The notes beneath the pieces are model-generated. The model searched no databases and had not been told where the DNA came from. It saw only the letters and a list, made by a program, of their open reading frames with translations. This document shows positions 28,280 through 37,072 of a DNA stretch of 64,000 bases, in pieces. The stretch's first letter is position 1. Each line of letters starts with the position of its first letter. This DNA is from Sulfitobacter sp043557345 (GTDB taxonomy: Bacteria > Pseudomonadota > Alphaproteobacteria > Rhodobacterales > Rhodobacteraceae). The stretch spans positions 248,001 through 312,000 of the forward strand of contig NZ_JBIFFV010000002.1 of assembly GCF_043557345.1 (NCBI RefSeq). Reading direction: 5' to 3'. The position numbers and the translations under genes are program-made.

Positions 28280-30553
28280 TTAGCCGTAATGGGCGACCGG
28301 CGTGCCCGCGATGGCGCCCACGTTCAGCAGGCCGCGCGCGGTGATCGAGGGCGACACGATATGCGCCCGGTTGCCCATCCCCATCAGGATCGGACCGACC
28401 TCAAGCCCGTCACCCTTCATTTTCAGGATGTTGCGCACGCCCGAGGCGGCATCGGCATGGGCGAAGACCAGCACATTGGCGGCCCCTTCCATCCGGTTGC
28501 AGGGCAGCAGCCGCGCGCGCAACTCGGCATCAAGCGCGGTGTCGATGTTCATCTCGCCTTCGTAGACGAAATCATGGTTGCCCGCGTCGAGGAGTTGCAG
28601 CGCCGCGCGCAGACGTTTGCCCGACCCTTCGCCCTGATTGCCGAACTGGCTTTGTGAGCAGAGCGCCACTTTCGGCTCGATTCCAAAGCGCCGGACGTGG
28701 CGGGCGGCCCCGATGGCGATCTCGGCGATCTGTTCGGGGGTGGGGTGCAGGTTCACTTGGGTATCCGCGATGAAGAGCGGCCCGTCTTCGAGGATCATCA
28801 TCGACAGCGCGCCATGCGGGCGGAAACCGTCGCGGCCCAGCACTTGGTTGACGTAATTGAGGTGCCAGCCAAATTCGCCAAAGGTGCCGCAGATCAGGCT
28901 GTCGGCCTCTCCGCGGTGCACCATGACCGCGCCGATGGCGGTGGTGTTGGTGCGCATGATCGCCCGCGCGATGTCAGGGCTGACGCCGCGGCGGCACATC
29001 AGGCTGTGGTAGGTCTCCCAATAATCGCGGTAACGGGGGTCGTTCTCGGGGTTCACCAGATCGACGTTTTGGCCCAGTTGCAGGTTCAGACCCGCCTTTT
29101 CGATGCGCCGTTCGATCACCTCGGGGCGGCCAATCAGAATGGGCCGTTCCACCGTCTCTTCGATGATCGCTTGCGCGGCGCGCAGCACCCGTTCGTCCTC
29201 GCCCTCGGCAAAGACCAGACGGCGGGGGGAGGAGCGGGCGGATTCGAAGACCGGGCGCATGATCAGCGCCGATTTGAAAACCGACCCGTCGAGTTTGCGT
29301 TTATAGGCGTCGAGGTCTTCGATGGGCCGCGCGGCCACGCCCGTCTCCATCGCGGCCTTCGCCACGGCGGAAGAGACCACGCCGATGAGACGCGGATCGA
29401 AGGGTTTCGGGATCAGATATTCCGCGCCAAAGGTCAGCTGTTCGCCCTGATAGGCCGCTGCCGCCTCCGCGCTCGTCGTGGCGCGGGCGAGGGCGGCGAT
29501 ACCGTCGATACAGGCGATCTTCATCTCATCGTTGATCGTGGTCGCACCCACATCGAGCGCGCCCCGGAAGATGAAGGGGAAGCAAAGCACGTTGTTGACC
29601 TGATTGGGAAAATCGCTGCGCCCTGTGGCGATGATTGCATCCGGTGCCACGGCGCGGGCCACGTCGGGCAGAATTTCCGGTGTGGGGTTCGCCAGCGCAA
29701 AGATGATCGGGCGCTTGGCCATCTTCGCCACCATCTCGGGCGAGAGCACACCGGGGCCGGAGAGGCCGAGGAAGAGATCGGCCCCGTCGATCACATCGTC
29801 CAACGTACGCAGGTCGGATTTCTGCGCATATTCGGCCTTGCTGGGGTTCATGTCCTCGGTCCGGCCCTCATAGACGAGCCCGTTGATGTCGCAGAGCCAG
29901 ACGTTCTCGCGCTTGACGCCGAGTTTCAGTAGCATGTTGAGGCAGGCGATGCCCGCAGCCCCGCCGCCGGTGGAGACGATCTTGATGTCCTCAAAACGTT
30001 TGCCCGCCACATGCAGCGCGTTCTTGACCGCCGCGCCGACGACGATGGCGGTGCCGTGCTGATCATCATGGAAAACGGGGATGTTCATGCGCTCGCGGCA
30101 AATCTTTTCGACCACGAAACAATCGGGCGCCTTGATGTCTTCGAGGTTGATCGCGCCAAAGCTCGGCTCCATCGCGCAGACGATCTCGGCCAGTTTCTCG
30201 GGGTCGGATTGATCGAGTTCGATGTCGAAACAGTCGATATTGGCGAATTTCTTGAAGAGCACGGCCTTGCCCTCCATCACCGGTTTCGAGGCCAGCGCAC
30301 CGATATTGCCCAGCCCCAGCACCGCGGTGCCATTGCTGACCACGGCCACCAGATTGCCGCGCGAGGTATAGCGCGCGGCGGCGTCGGGGTCGTTCTTGAT
30401 TTCGATGCAGGCTTCGGCCACGCCCGGTGAATAGGCCCGCGCCAGATCGCGGCCATTGGCCAGCGGTTTGGTCGCGCGGATCTCCAGTTTCCCGGGCCGG
30501 GGGTGTTCGTGGTAATCCAATGCAGCTTGGCGCAGGTTGGGGGTGTCGGACAT
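28280..30553 (-). CDS. maeB: NADP-type malic enzyme with C-terminal phosphotransacetylase-like domain
   Basis: 757-aa two-domain protein. Residues 1 to about 430 form the malic enzyme, with YSPGVAEAC near 41, the metal/catalytic region VFHDDQHGTAIV near 160, and the NAD(P) motif GGGAAGIACLNM near 196. The C-terminal part (about 435-757) resembles phosphate acetyltransferase (for example FGEFGWHLNYV, MGMGNRAHIVSPS). It converts malate to pyruvate and CO2; in related enzymes the PTA-like part is regulatory and binds acyl-CoA. MaeB is the name for the NADP form; coenzyme choice is not proven here. Confidence 0.93.
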   Translation of the reverse strand: MSDTPNLRQAALDYHEHPRPGKLEIRATKPLANGRDLARAYSPGVAEACIEIKNDPDAAARYTSRGNLVAVVSNGTAVLGLGNIGALASKPVMEGKAVLFKKFANIDCFDIELDQSDPEKLAEIVCAMEPSFGAINLEDIKAPDCFVVEKICRERMNIPVFHDDQHGTAIVVGAAVKNALHVAGKRFEDIKIVSTGGGAAGIACLNMLLKLGVKRENVWLCDINGLVYEGRTEDMNPSKAEYAQKSDLRTLDDVIDGADLFLGLSGPGVLSPEMVAKMAKRPIIFALANPTPEILPDVARAVAPDAIIATGRSDFPNQVNNVLCFPFIFRGALDVGATTINDEMKIACIDGIAALARATTSAEAAAAYQGEQLTFGAEYLIPKPFDPRLIGVVSSAVAKAAMETGVAARPIEDLDAYKRKLDGSVFKSALIMRPVFESARSSPRRLVFAEGEDERVLRAAQAIIEETVERPILIGRPEVIERRIEKAGLNLQLGQNVDLVNPENDPRYRDYWETYHSLMCRRGVSPDIARAIMRTNTTAIGAVMVHRGEADSLICGTFGEFGWHLNYVNQVLGRDGFRPHGALSMMILEDGPLFIADTQVNLHPTPEQIAEIAIGAARHVRRFGIEPKVALCSQSQFGNQGEGSGKRLRAALQLLDAGNHDFVYEGEMNIDTALDAELRARLLPCNRMEGAANVLVFAHADAASGVRNILKMKGDGLEVGPILMGMGNRAHIVSPSITARGLLNVGAIAGTPVAHYG

Positions 30554-30775
30554 CGTTTATGCTTCTCCCAAATAATGGTTTAGCGTTAAACTAATTTTCG
30601 CGCGCAAGCAAAGCGGCTTTTGGCGGCGGGCGGTCTGGGTGCCGGATGGCTGTGCCCCAGCGTCGCCCTTGCAGGTCATTTTGCAAGGGTTTTAAGAGGC
30701 GATTGACGTGACATGTGGTTTTGCATCGCACAGGGCGGGGCAATTTTCTATAGTTCGAAAAAAAGGGAGAGCCTA

Positions 30776-31168
30776 ATGACTGATTTGCGCGACGCGGCTG
30801 TGTTGGTGCGGGAAAACGCCCATGCGCCCTATTCGAATTTCAAGGTCGGCGCGGCGATCCGCACCGCCTCGGGCGCGGTGTTCAGTGGCTGCAATGTCGA
30901 AAACGTCGCTTACCCGCAGGGCACCTGCGCCGAGGCGGGCGCGATTGCCGCCATGGTGGCGGCAGGCGAGCGTGAGATCGCCGAGGTCTATGTCGTGGCG
31001 GGCAGCGATATGCCGGTGACGCCCTGCGGCGGCTGCCGTCAGAAATTGGCGGAATTCTCGGGCGGGGATGTATCCGTGACCATGGCCACGGTGGCGGGCA
31101 AGGAACAGCAAACCACCATGGGCGACCTGCTGCCGGGGGCCTTTGGCGCCGCCCATATGCAGGGTTAA
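30776..31168 (+). CDS. cdd: cytidine deaminase
   Basis: 130-aa tetrameric-type cytidine deaminase. The zinc site is CAEAGAIAAM (about residues 52-61, Cys as first ligand and Glu as proton shuttle), followed by PCGGCRQKL (about 82-90) with the other two cysteines. It converts cytidine/deoxycytidine to uridine/deoxyuridine. AGGGAG precedes the ATG. First gene of the salvage run cdd-deoA-deoB-upp, with only 4 bp to deoA. Confidence 0.95.
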   Translation: MTDLRDAAVLVRENAHAPYSNFKVGAAIRTASGAVFSGCNVENVAYPQGTCAEAGAIAAMVAAGEREIAEVYVVAGSDMPVTPCGGCRQKLAEFSGGDVSVTMATVAGKEQQTTMGDLLPGAFGAAHMQG

Positions 31169-31172
31169 CCGC

Positions 31173-32477
31173 ATGAGCGCGCGGGACATTTTGGCGCGGC
31201 TGCGCCATGGTGAGGCATTGGATGCAGAGGCGCTGACCTGGATGGCCGGGGCGCTGGCCGATGGCCGTATCAGTGACGCGCAGGCCGGGGCCTTTGCCAT
31301 GGGCATCTGCCTCAATGGCTTGGACCAGCCGGGCCGCGTGGCCCTGACCCTTGCAATGCGCGATTCGGGGCAGGTGTTGGACTGGGATTTGGACGGCCCC
31401 GTGCTCGACAAACACTCCACCGGCGGGGTGGGCGATTGCGTCTCGCTGATCCTTGCCCCGGCGCTTGCGGCTTGCGGCGCTTACGTGCCGATGATCTCGG
31501 GCCGGGGGCTGGGGCATACGGGCGGCACGCTGGATAAGCTTGAGGCGATCCCCGGCGTCAGCACGCAGTTGGATGAGGCGCGGTTTCGCGCGGTCGTGCG
31601 GGATGTGGGCTGCGCCATCGTCAGCGCCAGCGGCGACATCGCCCCGGCGGACCGGCGGCTTTACGCGGTGCGGGATGTGACCTCGACCGTGGATTCGCTC
31701 GACCTGATCACCGCGTCGATCCTGTCGAAAAAGCTCGCCGCCGGGTTGGATGGTCTGGTGCTCGATGTGAAGGTCGGCTCGGGCGCTTTCATGAAGGAGC
31801 TTGCACAGGCGCGCGCCTTGGCCGAAGCGCTGAGCGGCACCGCCACGGCGGCGGGTTGCCCGACGACGGCGGTGATCAGCGACATGAACCAGCCGCTGGT
31901 GCCGAGCCTTGGCAACGCGCTGGAGGTGGCCGAGGTGATGCGGGTGCTGACCGGGGCGGTGACGGGGCCGATCCTTGATGTGACGGCTGAATTGGGCGGC
32001 GGGCTTCTTGCCAATGGCGGTCTGGCCGCGACCGCTGAGGCGGGGGCCGACGCCCTGCGCGCGGCGGTCGCCGATGGCCGCGCGTTGGCGCGTTTCACCC
32101 GGATGCTCAGCGCCATGGGCGCGCCCGCCGATTTCGCCGAAAACTGGGAGCGCCTTCTGCCCAAAGCCCCTGTGATCCGAACGGTCCTCGCGCCGCGCGG
32201 CGGCTACGTGAGCACGATCGACGGCGCGGCGCTTGGCATGGCGGTCGTCAATCTCGGCGGGGGACGGGTGGTCGAGGCGGACCAGATCGACCCGGCGGTG
32301 GGCCTGTCGCAGGTGCGGCGCTTGGGCGAAGAGGTCCGCGCGGGCGCGCCATTGGCCACGATCCACGCGGCGGGAGACGCGGCTGCGGATAGGGCAGAGG
32401 CGGCGGTTCTGGCGGCGATCACGCTTGGGGACAGGGCGGTTGAAGCGCCGGATTTGATCTTGGAAAGGATCGGCTGA
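31173..32477 (+). CDS. deoA: thymidine phosphorylase
   Basis: 434-aa type II glycosyltransferase-fold phosphorylase that splits thymidine/deoxyuridine to base and deoxyribose 1-phosphate. The phosphate-binding KHSTGGVGD is near residues 80-88, with SGRGLGHTGGTLDKLE near 108 and SILSKKLAAG near 182. Its TGA overlaps the deoB ATG by one base, and it starts 4 bp after cdd. Confidence 0.94.
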   Translation: MSARDILARLRHGEALDAEALTWMAGALADGRISDAQAGAFAMGICLNGLDQPGRVALTLAMRDSGQVLDWDLDGPVLDKHSTGGVGDCVSLILAPALAACGAYVPMISGRGLGHTGGTLDKLEAIPGVSTQLDEARFRAVVRDVGCAIVSASGDIAPADRRLYAVRDVTSTVDSLDLITASILSKKLAAGLDGLVLDVKVGSGAFMKELAQARALAEALSGTATAAGCPTTAVISDMNQPLVPSLGNALEVAEVMRVLTGAVTGPILDVTAELGGGLLANGGLAATAEAGADALRAAVADGRALARFTRMLSAMGAPADFAENWERLLPKAPVIRTVLAPRGGYVSTIDGAALGMAVVNLGGGRVVEADQIDPAVGLSQVRRLGEEVRAGAPLATIHAAGDAAADRAEAAVLAAITLGDRAVEAPDLILERIG

Positions 32478-33667
32478 TGGGACGTGCATTCTTGGTCGTG
32501 ATCGATTCCGTCGGCATCGGCGGCGCGCCGGACGCGGGGGATTTCTTTAACGGTGATCTGCCCGATACCGGGGCCAATACGCTGGGCCATATCGCGCAGG
32601 CCTGTGCGGCGGGAGAGGCCGAAGAGGGGTGCAGCGGGCCGCTGGCCCTGCCCAATCTCGACCGGTTGGGTCTGGGGGCCGCGCTGAAGCTCGCCAGCGG
32701 GATGGAGGCGCCGGGGCTGGGTGCTGCGCCCGAAGGCCGCTGGGGCGCTGCGACGGAGGTTTCGCAGGGCAAAGACACCCCCTCGGGCCATTGGGAATTG
32801 GCCGGGCTGCCGGTGCCTTGGGCATGGCATTACTTCCCGGATGAGACGCCTGCCTTTCCCGCCGCCCTGACCGCAGAGGTCGCGCGGCTGGCGGGCACCG
32901 ATGGCATCTTGGGCAATTGCCACGCCTCTGGCACGGCGATCATCGAACGGCTGGGGGCGGAGCATTGCGAAAGCGGCTGGCCGATCTGCTATACCTCTGC
33001 CGACAGCGTATTCCAGATCGCCGCGCATGAAGAGACCTTTGGCCTCGACCGCCTTTTGAAGCTTTGCCAAGACATCGCGCCCCGCCTGCATGAGATGAAG
33101 GTGGGCCGTGTCATCGCACGGCCCTTCACTGGCGAACCGGGCGCATTCCAGCGCACCGCGAACCGGTGCGACTACGCCATCACCCCGCCGAAACCAGTGC
33201 TCACCAATTGGGTGCAGAACGCCGGAGGGCGGGTCTATGCGGTGGGAAAGATCGGCGATATCTTTACCATGCAGGGCATCGACGAGCTGCGCAAAGGGCC
33301 GGATGCCAAGCTGATGGACCATCTGCATGATCTGGTGGATGAAGCCGAAGACGGCAGCCTGACCTTCGCCAATTTCGTGGAGTTCGACAGCCTTTACGGC
33401 CACCGCCGCGATGTCTCGGGCTATGCCCGCGCGTTGGAGTGGTTCGACGCCGAGATCGGCAAGGTGATCGCCGCGCTGCGGACGGGCGACATGTTGGTCG
33501 TGACGGCGGACCATGGCAATGATCCGACATGGGCAGGCAGCGATCACACCCGCGAAAGGGTGCCGGTGCTGGTTGCGGGGACCGGGGCAGGGGCATTGGG
33601 GCAGATCGGCTTTACCGATGTCGCAGCCCTCGTCGCCGGGCATCTGGGGGTAGAACTGCCACGTTAG
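32477..33667 (+). CDS. deoB: phosphopentomutase
   Basis: 396-aa alkaline phosphatase-superfamily mutase that converts (deoxy)ribose 1-phosphate to the 5-phosphate. It has the metal-binding DSVGIGGAPDAGDF at the N-terminus, the phosphorylated Thr in GKDTPSGHWE near residue 95, and ADHGNDPTWAGSDHTRE near 340. It directly uses the deoA product, and a 1-bp overlap couples the two. Confidence 0.96.
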   Translation: MGRAFLVVIDSVGIGGAPDAGDFFNGDLPDTGANTLGHIAQACAAGEAEEGCSGPLALPNLDRLGLGAALKLASGMEAPGLGAAPEGRWGAATEVSQGKDTPSGHWELAGLPVPWAWHYFPDETPAFPAALTAEVARLAGTDGILGNCHASGTAIIERLGAEHCESGWPICYTSADSVFQIAAHEETFGLDRLLKLCQDIAPRLHEMKVGRVIARPFTGEPGAFQRTANRCDYAITPPKPVLTNWVQNAGGRVYAVGKIGDIFTMQGIDELRKGPDAKLMDHLHDLVDEAEDGSLTFANFVEFDSLYGHRRDVSGYARALEWFDAEIGKVIAALRTGDMLVVTADHGNDPTWAGSDHTRERVPVLVAGTGAGALGQIGFTDVAALVAGHLGVELPR

Positions 33668-33737
33668 CCGCGCAGCCTTTGCTTGCGAGCGAGGCGCTTG
33701 TGCGGCTAGAAGCAGGGCAAATAAAGGAGCCTGCCGC

Positions 33738-34379
33738 ATGACCGATACCCCCAATCACCTGACGATCGTCGACCATCCGCTGGTGCAGCACAAGCTGACC
33801 ATCATGCGCGACAAAGCCACCTCGACCGCCGCCTTCCGGCAGTTGCTGCGCGAGATCAGCCAGCTTCTGGCCTATGAGGTGACGCGCGGCCTGCCGATGA
33901 CGACCAAACGGGTCGAGACCCCGATGCAAGAGATGGACGCGCCGACGCTCGACGGCAAGAAACTGGCGCTGATCTCGATCCTGCGGGCGGGCAACGGGCT
34001 GATGGACGGGGTGCTCGAATTGATCCCCTCGGCGCGAGTCGGCTTTGTCGGTCTTTACCGTGACGAAGAGACCCTCCAGCCGGTGCAGTATTACTTCAAA
34101 GTGCCCGAGGCGATGGAAGACCGTTTGGTCATCGCCGTGGACCCGATGCTGGCCACCGGCAACTCCTCGGTCGCGGCGATCAATCTGCTGAAAGAGGCAG
34201 GCGCCACCAATATCATCTTCCTTTGCCTGCTGGCCTCGCCCGAGGGCGTCGCCACGATGAAAGCCGCGCATCCGGATGTGCGCATCGTCACGGCCTCGCT
34301 GGATGAGGCGCTGAACGAAAAGGGCTATATCATCCCCGGTTTGGGCGACGCGGGCGACCGGATGTTCGGCACCAAGTGA
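33738..34379 (+). CDS. upp: uracil phosphoribosyltransferase
   Basis: 213-aa enzyme that forms UMP from uracil and PRPP. The PRPP-binding loop DPMLATGNSS lies near residues 134-143. SILRAGNGLMDGVL near 83 and the C-terminal GLGDAGDRMFGT complete the signature. It lies 70 bp after deoB with its own AAAGGAG ribosome site and uses uracil released by the upstream salvage enzymes. Confidence 0.96.
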   Translation: MTDTPNHLTIVDHPLVQHKLTIMRDKATSTAAFRQLLREISQLLAYEVTRGLPMTTKRVETPMQEMDAPTLDGKKLALISILRAGNGLMDGVLELIPSARVGFVGLYRDEETLQPVQYYFKVPEAMEDRLVIAVDPMLATGNSSVAAINLLKEAGATNIIFLCLLASPEGVATMKAAHPDVRIVTASLDEALNEKGYIIPGLGDAGDRMFGTK

Positions 34380-34466
34380 TCGGGTAAGTTTCGCTAATCG
34401 GCGCGCGGTGCTTTACTCAGGCCGCGCGCTGATGCATCGTTCTACCAGATAGTGTGGGGGCATTAG

Positions 34467-35906
34467 ATGACACTTACCAGAAGTATTGCCATGGCGATGA
34501 TCGTCGCGGCCTTGGGCATCGGCGGATCGCAGACCCAAGCGCAGGACAGCCGCAGCCAACCGGCAGAGTTTCCGCCGTCTTCTTACAAGGGCAAGCAATA
34601 TGTCGACAGCGCGGGATGTGTGTTCATCCGCGCGGGCATTGACGGCAATGTGTCTTGGGTGCCCCGCATGAGCCGTGCGCGCGAGCAAATCTGCGGGTTC
34701 CAGCCCACGAATGGCGTGAAAATAGCCGAGGCCAAGGTTGAGGCGGCGCAGCCCAAAGTCGACCCGGCCCCGGCCCCGGCCAAGAGGCCCCCGGCCCGTG
34801 TTGCCGAAGCGCCTGCGTCCAAGGCGAAACCGACAGCCCCCGTGGCCCGGCCCGCGCCGCAGAAGGTGGTGCGCCGTGTCGCGCCAGCCCCGGCCCGGAG
34901 CACTGCCCCCAAGGTCGTGCGCGAGACCGCGCCGCGCCCCGTGCCCGTGGTGCCCAGCAAACCCGTGGCACTGGCCACCCCGGCACCGGCTGGCTTCGTC
35001 ACCGCGTGTCCCGGCGCGTCGCCCCTGTCGCAGCGCTACATGCGGCGCGGAGATGGCTATAGTGTGCGCTGTGGTCCGCAGGCGGAGCCGATTGTGACAG
35101 GGCGTCTTGCCCCTTCGAGCCCGCAGCGCGGCACCGCACCGCAGCCCTACCGCAACGCGGGGGTGATGCCCGGCGTTGCCGCCGCACCCGCGCGGATCGT
35201 GGCCCCTGCCGCCGTGGCCGCCCCGGTGGTCAGCGCCAAACCCGCCCGTGCGGTGGGCACGCAGACGCGGATCGTGCCGAAACATGTGGCGATCAACCGG
35301 GTGAACGCCACCAATGTGAAAGTCCCGAAAGGATACCGGAAGGTTTGGGAAGACGACCGTCTGAACCCGCACCGGGCCGAGCAAACCCTGGAAGGCCGCG
35401 CCGACATGCTATTGGTCTGGACCCAGACCGTGCCGCGCCGTTTGGTGAACAAGGCCACCGGCGAAGACGTGACCGCCAAAGTGCCGCTGATCTATCCTTA
35501 TCTCGATATCGAGACACAGCGCCGTAAACTGGGGCGGGTCAAGATTGTCGAGCGGGATGGCCAAGTGGTAAAACGGGTGCTGCGCTACCGCAATGCCGCG
35601 CCGATCCACCGGGATGCCCGTCCGATCAAGACAGCGCCCGTCTATTCCAGCCGCTCGGCCCCGGCGGCGCAGCCCAGCACCAAGGCGGGCTATGTGCAGG
35701 TCGGTGTCTTCGGCAGCCCCGCCAATGCGAAGCGCGCGGCGCGGCAGATCGCGGCCTTGGGCCTGCCCGCCCGCGTCGGCAAACAAACCCGTGGCGGCAA
35801 GACCTATCACAGCGTTCAGGCAGGCCCGATTGCGGGCGGCTCGGCCCAAGCGGCGCTTGGCCAATTGCGCCGGGCGGGATACCGGGACGCCTATCTGCGG
35901 CGCTAA
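34467..35906 (+). CDS. secreted Ala/Pro-rich SPOR-domain protein
   Basis: 479-aa envelope protein. It has a Sec signal peptide (about residues 1-25, cleavage likely after TQAQ), and a short conserved segment with Cys pair (near 50-76). A long low-complexity Ala/Pro/Lys/Arg linker follows (about 90-270), then an uncharacterised conserved block (about 280-390), and a C-terminal SPOR domain (about 403-479, YVQVGVFGSPANAKRAARQI) that binds denuded peptidoglycan glycans. SPOR proteins usually act at the division septum. The middle segment has no function that I know. Confidence 0.85.
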   Translation: MTLTRSIAMAMIVAALGIGGSQTQAQDSRSQPAEFPPSSYKGKQYVDSAGCVFIRAGIDGNVSWVPRMSRAREQICGFQPTNGVKIAEAKVEAAQPKVDPAPAPAKRPPARVAEAPASKAKPTAPVARPAPQKVVRRVAPAPARSTAPKVVRETAPRPVPVVPSKPVALATPAPAGFVTACPGASPLSQRYMRRGDGYSVRCGPQAEPIVTGRLAPSSPQRGTAPQPYRNAGVMPGVAAAPARIVAPAAVAAPVVSAKPARAVGTQTRIVPKHVAINRVNATNVKVPKGYRKVWEDDRLNPHRAEQTLEGRADMLLVWTQTVPRRLVNKATGEDVTAKVPLIYPYLDIETQRRKLGRVKIVERDGQVVKRVLRYRNAAPIHRDARPIKTAPVYSSRSAPAAQPSTKAGYVQVGVFGSPANAKRAARQIAALGLPARVGKQTRGGKTYHSVQAGPIAGGSAQAALGQLRRAGYRDAYLRR

Positions 35907-35924
35907 GCGTTTTGCAATCAAGGT

Positions 35925-35962
35925 AAAAGGCCAGCCGCGGTGCTTCCCGGCTGGCCTTTTTC
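35925..35962. terminator. bidirectional terminator after the SPOR gene
   Basis: AAAAGGCCAGCCG (from 35925) pairs with CGGCTGGCCTTTT. An A-run before and a T-run after the stem serve both converging genes. Confidence 0.9.
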
Positions 35963-35974
35963 TTAGCCAATCAG

Positions 35975-36988
35975 TCAGCCGCCGCAGATGCTTTGCAATC
36001 TCAGCCAATCGGCATCCGACATCAGCGGCGCGGTCAGCTTGCCGTTCATCGGATCACCTTCGATCAGGGGCAGGGTGCTTTCGCCGGTGATGTCACGGGC
36101 AAAGGCATAGGGTTTGCTGCGCAGCTCGGCCTTGGCAAATCGCGCCAGTTGAGCCTCGACCGTCGGGGTCGCGGCGGGGCGCATCAGCAGTTGTTCGGCA
36201 TAGGCATCAAGCGCCTCGGAAGAGATATCGCCGGTGGTCAGCAGGCGGAAGTTCTCGCGCAGGCCCACAGCCTCCAAGAGCGCGCGCAGCGGGTCATGTT
36301 CCCGGCGCGCCACATCCTCGGTCAGCACATAGCCCGCGGCGACATCGGGTTCTTCGTAATCCTCCAGCACCGCGCGGTCGAGCACGATAAGACGGCCCGG
36401 CAGATGCAGGCTGGCGCGGGTCATATCGGGCAGGATCGCCACGCGCCCGACCTCCAGCCGTTTGGTGAGCCGCGCCAGCGCGGCGCTGCCGCCGGGGCTT
36501 TCGCAGGCAGGGCCAGAGACGCGTTCCAACCGCTTGAGCAGCGCCGTGCCCAAGGAGACGCGCTTGACCTCTGGCACCACTTTGATCGCGTGATCGCGCA
36601 ACGCGCCGGGCATCCAAAAGACCGCCAGCGCCGCCACCACCGCGACGGAGGCCAGCATCCCCACCGACCGCAAACGCCCCGGCTTGGGACGGCTGCGATT
36701 GATCGCGCGGCGCAGCTTTTCGATGGCCTCGATCATTTCGGTTTCATTGTCGGGCAGTTCCAGCGTCTCGCCCGGATCGCCGTCTGGATGATAGAGCGCG
36801 GGGATCTGGCCGGGGTTGGACCTGTCGACAGCGGCCAGCGACCAATGGGTCAGCGCCTGATCCTTGAGATCGCTGATCACCAGCGTCGCGTCACCGATCG
36901 AGACGATCACCTCGCGCCGCTGCGCATCGGGCGTGGCGCGCCAAAGACCCGTCGCTTCGAGCCGGGCGTATTTTGTCAAGGCGGTCAT
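35975..36988 (-). CDS. 337-aa single-pass membrane protein, function unknown
   Basis: An N-terminal cytoplasmic-type domain (about residues 1-100, starting MTALTKYARLEATGLWR, with VIVSIGDATLVISDL) is followed by one membrane helix (about 107-128). A larger domain (about 130-337) follows, predicted outside the membrane, with two Cys (CESPGG and the C-terminal CGG). The start at 36988 is chosen over a 20-residue extension without clear ribosome site. I know similar unnamed proteins from roseobacters but no function. Confidence 0.7.
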   Translation of the reverse strand: MTALTKYARLEATGLWRATPDAQRREVIVSIGDATLVISDLKDQALTHWSLAAVDRSNPGQIPALYHPDGDPGETLELPDNETEMIEAIEKLRRAINRSRPKPGRLRSVGMLASVAVVAALAVFWMPGALRDHAIKVVPEVKRVSLGTALLKRLERVSGPACESPGGSAALARLTKRLEVGRVAILPDMTRASLHLPGRLIVLDRAVLEDYEEPDVAAGYVLTEDVARREHDPLRALLEAVGLRENFRLLTTGDISSEALDAYAEQLLMRPAATPTVEAQLARFAKAELRSKPYAFARDITGESTLPLIEGDPMNGKLTAPLMSDADWLRLQSICGG

Positions 36989-37072
36989 GGGGTTCTGCTG
37001 CGGGCCTGTCAGTTTTCGCCACTCTACCACGCGCTGCGGGATCAGCAATGGCAGGTGACATAATGCTCCGCC

